From CAZLKT01 sp964560205 (lineage in GTDB: Bacteria; Pseudomonadota; Alphaproteobacteria; Holosporales; Holosporaceae): a DNA stretch of 64,000 nt. Where the stretch lies: the NCBI GenBank assembly GCA_964560205.1, contig CAZLKT010000001.1, positions 1-64,000 of the forward strand. The letters are read 5' to 3'. Both the position numbers and the translations under genes were made by a program. This document shows, in pieces, positions 27,360 to 33,909 of the stretch. Position 1 is the stretch's first letter, and every line of letters starts with the position of its first letter. Below the pieces are notes generated by a model that was not told the DNA's origin, made no database searches, and saw only the letters and a program-made list of their open reading frames with translations.

Positions 27360-28250
27360 TTGTGGGGATGCGTGCCTCTTTTTTCTTTTCCGCAAAGTTT
27401 TTCTGCTCGATGGTTTCGGTGGGCGCCTCTTGCCACCCTTCTTTTTGTTATTTTTGGTGTGGGTGGAAGCCTTCTATGGAAAGGGCTTCACATGGGGGTT
27501 GATTTTCGCGGAGGGATTGCGGTGGAGGTGTATTTGCCCCATGTCAAAGATGTCAATACGTTACGGGGGCAGTTAAAAACTGCACTTGAAAAAGACATTG
27601 CTTTACAAACTTTGGGTGCTTCCGGAGATATTTTCCTTATTCGCGCAGAAAGCACGCCGGACGATGCGGTTTTTTTACAAAAAATGAAGCATGTTTTGGG
27701 CAAGGATGCACAATATCGAAAAATAGAGTCCATTGGACCAAAAGTGAGTGAAGATCTTATTCGAAATGGGCTTTGGGCGGTTTTTTGGGCTATTTTAGCA
27801 ATTATGGCCTATGTGTGTTTTCGATTCCAATGGCAGTTCAGCATATGTGCCGGAATTGCCCTCTTCCACGACTGTTTATGTGTCTTAGGTTTTTATTCTC
27901 TCTTTGGATATGAAGTATCTGAAAATATCATTGTGGCAACGCTTATTACGGCAAGCTATTCTGTCAATGATACCGTCATCATTTTTGATCGCATTCGAGA
28001 GAATCTCAAAAAAAATCTTGGAGTGCCGTTTATAGATATTGTGCAGCGAAGCATCGGTGAAACCCTTTCTCGTACGATTTTTACATCTTTGAGCACATTG
28101 GTTGCATTGCTCATGCTTTGTTTTTTCGGTGGGGAGGTTATTCGTGCATTTAGTTTGCCGATTTTTGTTGGCATTTTCTTTGGTACCATCTCATCCATTT
28201 CTTTATCGGCACCTCTTCTCTATTGGTTCCCCTCCCGGTGGACTGTGTAA
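27360..28250 (+). CDS. secF: Protein translocase subunit SecF
   Basis: SecF works with SecD to pull exported proteins across the inner membrane using the proton gradient. The 296-residue protein has six membrane helices, the signature GVDFRGGIAVEV after helix 1, the periplasmic domain, then ALFHDCLCVLGFYSLFG, ITASYSVNDTVIIFDRIREN and SLSTLVALLML. The start is unclear. TTG at 27360 gives the longest form, and GTG at 27372 behind GGGG is also possible. secD, normally next to it, is not in this window. Confidence 0.94.
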   Translation: MWGCVPLFSFPQSFSARWFRWAPLATLLFVIFGVGGSLLWKGLHMGVDFRGGIAVEVYLPHVKDVNTLRGQLKTALEKDIALQTLGASGDIFLIRAESTPDDAVFLQKMKHVLGKDAQYRKIESIGPKVSEDLIRNGLWAVFWAILAIMAYVCFRFQWQFSICAGIALFHDCLCVLGFYSLFGYEVSENIIVATLITASYSVNDTVIIFDRIRENLKKNLGVPFIDIVQRSIGETLSRTIFTSLSTLVALLMLCFFGGEVIRAFSLPIFVGIFFGTISSISLSAPLLYWFPSRWTV

Positions 28251-28284
28251 GATCCCTTGATGGATTGTGTGAGGTCTGTGTGTG

Positions 28285-29214
28285 ATGATGATTTCCCCCG
28301 AAAAAGCGCTTTCTCTCCTGCAGGAGGGCCATGTGGTGGTGGTGCCTACAGAAACGGTATATGGCCTTGCAGCAGATGGCTATACGCATGAAGCTGTGGA
28401 AAAAATATACACTTTGAAGAAACGTCCCTCCAATAATCCTCTTATTTTTCACTATGCATCTCAAGAGCATGTGCAGGAAGATGTGGTATGGACACCCATG
28501 GCACAGGCTTTAGCTGCATCTTTTTGGCCTGGCCCCCTCACCATGGTTTTAGAGCGCAAAAAATCATCTCGACTTTCCCCAAGGGCATGTGGCCATGGAC
28601 TGACCTCTGCGGCAGTTCGCGTGCCTTCCCATAGCATTTTTCAGGAAATGCTGCGGCAGTATCCCCACCCATTAGCAGCTCCCAGCGCAAATCCCTCCGG
28701 AAAACTTAGCCCCACCACCGTTCACCACGTCCATACTTTTTGGCCCGAAATCCCGGTGGTAGATGGTGCTCCGTGCACCTATGGTGTGGAATCCACCATT
28801 ATAGATGCTCGTGGATCTGTGCCCATTGTGCTTCGTCCAGGCGCCATTTCTGTGGAAGCCATAGAAGCTCTCTTGCAGCAACACGTACAATCCCATGGTA
28901 CTGTCTCTGTGGCAGAAGCCCCAGGCATGCTCCATGCCCACTATCAAACATCCAAACCCATGCGATTGAATGCGTCTTATGTGCTTCCCCATGAAGGACT
29001 TTTGGCTTTTGGTACACCTCTGGAGGGCACCAGCTGGGTTGCACAGCTCAGTTCCTCTTCCTGCCTCCAGGAAGCGGCAAAACGTTTGTTCTCTGCCCTC
29101 CATGAGCTGGACATTATGCCATGCTCCTCCATTGCCGTTATGCCTATCCCCCACAGTGGCCTGGGAAGAGCCCTTAATGACCGCTTGCAACGATCAGCAT
29201 GTGAAAAGATCTAA
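28285..29214 (+). CDS. tsaC: Threonylcarbamoyl-AMP synthase (Sua5/TsaC)
   Basis: The enzyme makes threonylcarbamoyl-AMP for the universal t6A37 modification of tRNAs reading ANN codons. The 309-residue protein has the YrdC domain (VVVPTETVYGLAADG, KKRPSNNPLIFH, WPGPLTMVLERK, PSANPSGKLSPT) plus the longer Sua5 C-terminal domain (HAHYQTSKPMRL-like HYQTSKPMRLN). So it is the Sua5 two-domain form. GTG and ATG codons crowd the start (28282, 28285, 28288). I chose 28285 by spacing from GAGG. It lies 34 bases downstream of secF. Confidence 0.94.
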   Translation: MMISPEKALSLLQEGHVVVVPTETVYGLAADGYTHEAVEKIYTLKKRPSNNPLIFHYASQEHVQEDVVWTPMAQALAASFWPGPLTMVLERKKSSRLSPRACGHGLTSAAVRVPSHSIFQEMLRQYPHPLAAPSANPSGKLSPTTVHHVHTFWPEIPVVDGAPCTYGVESTIIDARGSVPIVLRPGAISVEAIEALLQQHVQSHGTVSVAEAPGMLHAHYQTSKPMRLNASYVLPHEGLLAFGTPLEGTSWVAQLSSSSCLQEAAKRLFSALHELDIMPCSSIAVMPIPHSGLGRALNDRLQRSACEKI

Positions 29215-29287
29215 TACCACGCATCTCATAGTCTTTTCATGATTTTTTCTTATCATATGTCTTATAAAAAGAAATTATGGAATCTCT

Positions 29288-29584
29288 ATGATAAAAAATC
29301 ACATCCATGTCATTCTTACTGTATGTGCCTTCTGTGCCTTTCAAGGAACTGCTTCAAAGAAGTGCAAAAAGCCTCAGGGATTGCGTACAGACCACGCATA
29401 CAGGGACGTATGCACGCCAAAGCCATGGGTCATCACAACCGGTGGAAAAGATCTGAAAAAGTCTGGGCAATTATATGAAGATCACGTATACACGGACGTA
29501 TGCACGCCAAAGCCATGGGTCATCACAACTGGAAACGCAGAGAAGAAAAATCGCTCCTACAAGCGAATGGCACGCAGAAATTGA
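29288..29584 (+). CDS. Small secreted protein with a tandem 30-residue repeat
   Basis: The 98-residue product begins with a hydrophobic signal-like segment (IHVILTVCAFCAFQGTAS). The rest contains two consecutive 30-residue units sharing DVCTPKPWVITTG, each with one Cys and two Pro, and ends in a basic tail (KRMARRN). The Cys in each unit could pair after export. I know no family with this repeat. It lies between tsaC and a tRNA-Arg gene, without an obvious operon partner. Confidence 0.6.
   Translation: MIKNHIHVILTVCAFCAFQGTASKKCKKPQGLRTDHAYRDVCTPKPWVITTGGKDLKKSGQLYEDHVYTDVCTPKPWVITTGNAEKKNRSYKRMARRN
29390..29569 (+). repeat. Tandem 90-bp direct repeat
   Basis: Two 90-base units (29390-29479 and 29480-29569). 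The core 29405-29439 is repeated exactly at 29495-29529, a 35-base identity. The flanks of each unit have diverged. The repeat is in frame inside the small secreted protein gene, so it is a recent coding duplication. Confidence 0.85.
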
Positions 29585-29616
29585 GAGAATATGGGAAAGT
29601 GGAGCATTCCTCTTGG

Positions 29617-29690
29617 CACGCCCGGAAAGATTTGAACTCTCAACCTTCAGATCCGTAGTCTGACGCTCTATCCAATTGAGCTACGGGCGC
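29617..29690 (-). tRNA. tRNA-Arg (ACG)
   Basis: The minus strand gives acceptor GCGCCCG/CGGGCGT, D-arm TAGCTCAATTGG, anticodon arm CAGACTACGGATCTG with anticodon ACG (A34 normally becomes inosine), and T-loop GTTCAAATC. CCA is not encoded. Confidence 0.93.
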
Positions 29691-29767
29691 CCAAATTCAT
29701 CCTACCACGTTTTGCCCATGGACATAAAGATGCTCGAAGGGTTCTTTTAAGAAAAAAGTGCAAAAAA

Positions 29768-30922
29768 TTATTTTTCTATGGGGGAGATACCCATTTTAAT
29801 TTTAAGCCAGGCCCGTGAGAGGTATTTGAGAAGCTTTGCCGATGGCACAAAATCCTCATGAAGTCTTTCATACATCTCTGGTGTCAGAAAAATGGTGGAC
29901 ATATCTAATAATTCTTCTTTGATCCACACTTTTGATGATGGCACTGGGTTTGCAGCACATACAGCATTACTGATCTGGGCCATGATTTTGGGTTGTAGAA
30001 TAAAATTAATAAGCCGATGGGCATTGCGGACATTTCGTGCCCCCCGAGGGATAGCCATCATGTCAAACCATACCATGGCCCCTTCCTTCGGAATATAATA
30101 GCAAATTTTGTCCTGAGCGCTCCTGGTCTTTTCATTCTTGTGCGCTTTTGTCTTATGCAAGGCCGCCATGGTGATATATGTAGAAAACCCTTGAAGTATA
30201 AAGCTTGTTCGCTCTAAAAGGTGTTCCTTTTGTCGTGATCCAGTGAATTGCTGAATATAGGGGCGAACATTGTATACAAGCCGAATGGCCTCATCCCAGA
30301 GGCGTACATCTTCTGTAATGGGGCTGTGTCCCAGATACATCATAGCTGCTTGAAAAACATCAAGGGCAGAGTCCAACAAAAAAAGATGGGAAGGTTTCAG
30401 TTTCTCTGCCATGGATGGATGAAAAAAAAGCCCCCAACTATCCACCTGGGCCTCCTCCAGGTCAACAGCCGAATGATTGACACCAATGCCGGTGGTGCCC
30501 CACAAATAGGGCACACCATACATGCCTTTTGGATTTGCTGTGTTTAACTTTTTTAAAAGCCATGGATCCAAAAGTGACGCATTGGGGATCCACTCATAGT
30601 TCAGGGGTAATAAAATATCCGCCTCCACACAACGCACAAAAAGGGGCCAGGCGGGCGGAAAAACAACATCGTATCCAGGATTTGTAAAAATCTTTGTTTC
30701 CAAGGCCTCAATGCTGTCAAAGGAATCATAGAGAACTGTAATGCCTGTTTCTTTTTCAAATTCATCCAACACATCCCGAGGAAGATATTCTGCCCAATTA
30801 TAAATATGGACAACATTCTCAGAGGTTCTTTGGACAATGTTTCCACGAAAGAAAAACCACGTCCCCGCCCCCACACAGAAAAAAGCCCCTACAACAAAGA
30901 ACCAAAAAAGACGACCCATCAT
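29768..30922 (-). CDS. potD: Spermidine/putrescine-binding periplasmic protein (PotD/PotF type)
   Basis: This is the substrate-binding part of a polyamine ABC importer. The 384-residue protein has an uncleaved or slowly cleaved N-terminal helix (WFFVVGAFFCVGAGTWFFF), then the family's start HIYNWAEYLPRDVLDEFEKETGI, YDVVFP, YGVPYLWGTTGIGVN and AMVWFDMMAIPRGARN. The ATG at 30922 follows AGGA. It is separated by over 11 kb from potA-potB (42138-44181), and no potC is seen. It lies downstream of rplU-rpmA on the same strand. Confidence 0.92.
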   Translation of the reverse strand: MMGRLFWFFVVGAFFCVGAGTWFFFRGNIVQRTSENVVHIYNWAEYLPRDVLDEFEKETGITVLYDSFDSIEALETKIFTNPGYDVVFPPAWPLFVRCVEADILLPLNYEWIPNASLLDPWLLKKLNTANPKGMYGVPYLWGTTGIGVNHSAVDLEEAQVDSWGLFFHPSMAEKLKPSHLFLLDSALDVFQAAMMYLGHSPITEDVRLWDEAIRLVYNVRPYIQQFTGSRQKEHLLERTSFILQGFSTYITMAALHKTKAHKNEKTRSAQDKICYYIPKEGAMVWFDMMAIPRGARNVRNAHRLINFILQPKIMAQISNAVCAANPVPSSKVWIKEELLDMSTIFLTPEMYERLHEDFVPSAKLLKYLSRAWLKIKMGISPIEK

Positions 30923-30966
30923 GGCTTTTTCCTATTTTTGAATGGGATTTTCCTCATTTAAGAAGC

Positions 30967-31224
30967 TTAGAGGTCCTCTTGAATAATGCCCACCAATTTC
31001 CGTGATGCTGTGGAGGAAAAATGCATTCTTCCATCCTTTAGTGCAAAGAGGGTATGATCTCTCCCCATGCCCACATTTTTCCCGGGAAAAAACTTTGTTC
31101 CCCTCTGCCGCACAAGGATGGATCCCTTGACAACCATTTCGCCGTCACCACACTTCACACCGAGACGACGTCCTGCTGAATCGCGACCATTACGGGAACT
31201 TCCTCCCGCTTTTTTTTGAGCCAT
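30967..31224 (-). CDS. rpmA: 50S ribosomal protein L27
   Basis: The 85-residue basic protein begins [20 protein letters not shown] and contains [24 protein letters not shown] sequence, the standard bacterial L27, whose N-terminal tail reaches the peptidyl-transferase centre. It has no long N-terminal extension needing protease trimming. GGAG precedes the ATG. It follows rplU in the conserved rplU-rpmA order. Confidence 0.97.
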   Translation of the reverse strand: MAQKKAGGSSRNGRDSAGRRLGVKCGDGEMVVKGSILVRQRGTKFFPGKNVGMGRDHTLFALKDGRMHFSSTASRKLVGIIQEDL

Positions 31225-31250
31225 TTTATTTCTCCTCTGAAAGTAAAAGC

Positions 31251-31538
31251 CTATACTGCTGTAATTTTCTCAATGCGCACATGAAGCTGAGGTTGCCTGT
31301 GCCCCTTTTTCCGACGAAAATTATGACGCCGATTTTTCCGGAAAATAATAACCTTGGGCGCCTTTTTCATACCCAAAGGCATGGCCTCAATCTTTACAGG
31401 CGTCCAAGCGGTTCCCGTAAATGACATGCCTGAAAACTCCAGAGGCACACCTTCGGCATACTCCATCTTCTCCAGCGCTATACACTGATTCACCTGGGCC
31501 CGATACTGTTTCCCACCATTTTTAAATGCAACGTACAT
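31251..31538 (-). CDS. rplU: 50S ribosomal protein L21
   Basis: The 95-residue protein has the start [18 protein letters not shown] and the C-terminal [18 protein letters not shown], both diagnostic of L21, which binds 23S rRNA. The ATG at 31538 has GGAG at ideal spacing. The reading frame extends seven codons upstream but without family similarity. It is followed by rpmA after 26 bases. A hairpin in its leader may regulate it. Confidence 0.96.
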   Translation of the reverse strand: MYVAFKNGGKQYRAQVNQCIALEKMEYAEGVPLEFSGMSFTGTAWTPVKIEAMPLGMKKAPKVIIFRKNRRHNFRRKKGHRQPQLHVRIEKITAV

Positions 31539-31561
31539 GGAAGCTCCACAAAATCTCACAC

Positions 31562-31586
31562 AGGGAACATCATATCCCTTTTTTAT
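31562..31586. promoter_or_regulatory. Hairpin in the rplU leader
   Basis: AGGGA (31562-31566) and TCCCT (31575-31579) pair around an 8-base loop. On the minus strand it sits in the rplU 5' leader, where ribosomal-protein mRNAs often carry control structures. On the plus strand the stem is followed by a T-run and reads as a weak intrinsic terminator. Confidence 0.4.
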
Positions 31587-31593
31587 TTATTTC

Positions 31594-31622
31594 ACAATAT
31601 GGGACCATGCCTTTCTTTGCAA
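31594..31622 (-). promoter_or_regulatory. rplU-rpmA promoter
   Basis: On the minus strand TTGCAA (31622-31617), 17 bases, TATTGT (31599-31594), some 55 bases upstream of rplU. The leader hairpin lies between the promoter and the gene. Confidence 0.5.
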
Positions 31623-31767
31623 AATATCCTTCTCCACCTCCCTTTGACACACGCACCCTTGTTTTTCACAAAGAGATTTCATGAAACGTGTTGTTTTTAT
31701 TATTCTTTTCTGCGCACATCTCTCACAAAAAGCCATATAATTTTTCTGGTATCTTGTATTTTTATTA

Positions 31768-31776
31768 TGCTATAAT
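31768..31776 (+). promoter_or_regulatory. Extended -10 promoter of gph
   Basis: TG-C-TATAAT is a perfect extended -10 element 28 bases before the gph ATG. No convincing -35 hexamer is needed or seen. Confidence 0.6.
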
Positions 31777-31803
31777 GTCCTTTTTTCACACGTTGTTCTC
31801 TTT

Positions 31804-32475
31804 ATGGTTATTCCCTCAAGCTATCCGCACAAGAAGCCAAAAGCCGTCTTTTTTGATTGGGACAATACACTTATCGATACATGCCCTCTTTCATTCCAAG
31901 GCCTCAATGCATTGATGGCGTATTTTGGAAAAAAACAACTTTCCTGGGAAGAATATATGGAGAAAGCGTCTCTTTCCGATCGATCTTTTTTTCAATCATG
32001 TTTTCGAGAAGACGAAATCCCCAGGGCTGCAGCTTTTTTACAAAAAGTGATGATGGAGCAAAAGCCCGATAAATCCCATATATTTCCTGGTGTCCATGAA
32101 TTGCTTGATTTTTTGCAGAAGGAAAAAATGCCATCGGGGGTGGTAAGTAATAAGAATGGGGAGATGCTGAGGGAAGAAGCACAGACCTTGGGGCTTTCCT
32201 CTTATTTCCAGTGCTTTGTTGGATCCTATGATACACCAAAGGATAAACCCCACCCTTTGCCCTTGCTTCATGCTTTGGAAAAACTCCATCTTTCACCGGG
32301 CCATGACATTTGGTTTGTGGGAGACTCTTTGGCCGATGTTTTATGTGCACATCAGGCTGGGTGTGTACCAGTTCTCATAGGATCAAGAGAAAAAGCTCCA
32401 TGTCCAGTTATTTCCGTTAAAAATTGTGCCGACATTGAAGAAATATTAAAAAGTTTCTTGCATTCTGACGTATAA
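31804..32475 (+). CDS. gph: HAD-family phosphatase (phosphoglycolate phosphatase-like)
   Basis: The 223-residue protein has the HAD motifs: nucleophile FFDWDNTLID at about 16-25, VVSNKNG (motif II), KDKPHPLPL with the motif III lysine, and FVGDSLADVLCAHQAG (motif IV). A helical cap domain follows motif I. Gph dephosphorylates 2-phosphoglycolate from DNA repair. HAD substrate specificity is not readable from motifs, so the exact substrate is inferred. hfq starts 44 bases downstream on the same strand. Confidence 0.85.
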   Translation: MVIPSSYPHKKPKAVFFDWDNTLIDTCPLSFQGLNALMAYFGKKQLSWEEYMEKASLSDRSFFQSCFREDEIPRAAAFLQKVMMEQKPDKSHIFPGVHELLDFLQKEKMPSGVVSNKNGEMLREEAQTLGLSSYFQCFVGSYDTPKDKPHPLPLLHALEKLHLSPGHDIWFVGDSLADVLCAHQAGCVPVLIGSREKAPCPVISVKNCADIEEILKSFLHSDV

Positions 32476-32518
32476 AGTTTCACCATAGGTACATTATCTC
32501 TCTTTGAACAAAAATATC

Positions 32519-32767
32519 ATGGAAAAAAAAACAACAGCGGCGGCACAGGATCTTTTCCTCAATGTCCTCAGAAAAAATAAAAACTTTGTCACCGTTTTTT
32601 TAATGAACGGCATTAAACTGCAGGGCATTATTACGGGGTTTGATCAATTTGTGCTCTTTCTCAAAAAAGAAGACATCACACAGCTTGTGTACAAACACTC
32701 CATTTCCACAATTTTGCCTGGGGAGCCCATTGTATTTTTAGATACGGCTGCCAAGACCCCCGAGTAA
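32519..32767 (+). CDS. hfq: RNA chaperone Hfq
   Basis: Hfq is a hexameric Sm-like protein that pairs small RNAs with mRNAs. The 82-residue protein has Sm1 ([22 protein letters not shown]) in recognisable parts such as [10 protein letters not shown], and Sm2 with the YKHSIST motif, which lines the U-rich RNA-binding pore. A TTG five codons upstream is an alternative start, but the ATG at 32519 fits family length. Its presence gives the candidate small RNA at 8378 a plausible partner. rluD follows 9 bases after the stop. Confidence 0.96.
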   Translation: MEKKTTAAAQDLFLNVLRKNKNFVTVFLMNGIKLQGIITGFDQFVLFLKKEDITQLVYKHSISTILPGEPIVFLDTAAKTPE

Positions 32768-32776
32768 AAACGTGCC

Positions 32777-33775
32777 ATGACACTCTCTCTTCTTTTTTTT
32801 GCGGTGGAAGAGGGGGAGGATGGGGAGCGGCTGGATAAGTTTCTTGCTCGCAGGATACCGGAGCACAGTCGTACACGTTTGCAAAGCCTGATTGCTGAGG
32901 GACACGTTTTCTGTGCTCATCCAGAGACCAAAGAGCCTCTTGCTGTAAACCTTCGGAAAACCCATCATGTGTTTCACCAGGAGGTTTATGGTGTTCGTAT
33001 GCCGCCCCTTGTGGAAACAGATTTGGTTCCTGTCTCCATGGATCTCCATATATATTATGAGGATGATGACATTGTGGTGCTTGAAAAACCAAGTGATCTG
33101 GTGGTACACCCCAGCAACGGCCACAGGGAGCATACCTTAGTCCACGGTCTTTTGGCCCATTGCGGGCCGAGCCTCTCGGGCATCTCTGGCATACAAAAGC
33201 CTGGGATTGTCCATCGATTGGACAAAGAAACAAGCGGTCTCATGGTCATAGCAAAAAATGACGATGCCCATCACCATCTTTCACAGCAGTTTGCAGAACG
33301 GTTGGTGGAGAAGACATATACTGCCTTTGTATGGAAAAAGATTTCTCCAGCAGCAGGCACCATAGAAAATTTCATGGGCCCACATCCTAAGAATCCTCTG
33401 AAAAGGGCCGTTGTGCCAGAGACCCATGCCAAGGGCAAAAAAGCCATCACCCTCTATCGCACGTTGGGATTTTATGAGGGAAGCCATGATAGTGACACCA
33501 ATATCCCTCCATTCAGTCTGGTGAAATGCTCCATTAAAACAGGAAGAACCCATCAAATTCGTGTGCATTTTGCCCACAGAGGACATCCCATCGTGGGAGA
33601 TAAGATCTATGGCCTTCCCCCATCCATAAATATCTTAGAAAAACGCCATGGATTGCATGCCTCTGCCTTGTGCTTCTCTCATCCTCGCACCAACGAATAT
33701 CTGGAGTTTTCAAGCCATCTTCCCGAAAATCTCCAGCATTTATGGCACCTCTGCGGAGAGCCTGCTCTTTTCTAG
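32777..33775 (+). CDS. rluD: RluD-family 23S rRNA pseudouridine synthase
   Basis: RluD modifies uridines in helix 69 of 23S rRNA. The 332-residue protein has an N-terminal S4 domain (GERLDKFLARRIPEHSRTRLQ), a YYEDDDIVVLEKPSDLVVHP segment, the catalytic motif GIVHRLDKETSGLMVIAK, and KTGRTHQIRVHFAHRGHPIVGD near the C terminus. RluC and RluD share these features. The S4 domain and length fit RluD slightly better. It is convergent with the large repeat protein, about 130 bases away. Confidence 0.9.
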   Translation: MTLSLLFFAVEEGEDGERLDKFLARRIPEHSRTRLQSLIAEGHVFCAHPETKEPLAVNLRKTHHVFHQEVYGVRMPPLVETDLVPVSMDLHIYYEDDDIVVLEKPSDLVVHPSNGHREHTLVHGLLAHCGPSLSGISGIQKPGIVHRLDKETSGLMVIAKNDDAHHHLSQQFAERLVEKTYTAFVWKKISPAAGTIENFMGPHPKNPLKRAVVPETHAKGKKAITLYRTLGFYEGSHDSDTNIPPFSLVKCSIKTGRTHQIRVHFAHRGHPIVGDKIYGLPPSINILEKRHGLHASALCFSHPRTNEYLEFSSHLPENLQHLWHLCGEPALF

Positions 33776-33832
33776 GAATATATATTTGGTTTATCATCAG
33801 TTTCATGCCCTTGGCATAGCTGTACCCCCCTT

Positions 33833-33871
33833 CACAAAGAAGAGATCTTCCTAGGAAAATCCTTCTTTGTG
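33833..33871. repeat. Inverted repeat between convergent genes
   Basis: CACAAAGAAG (33833-33842) and CTTCTTTGTG (33862-33871) form a perfect 10-base stem with a 19-base loop, midway between rluD and the repeat-protein gene. It could serve as a two-way terminator, although no T-run follows. Confidence 0.5.
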
Positions 33872-33909
33872 TTCTTCAGTGAATGGCCATCCCCTCTTCT
33901 CCTCAGAGG

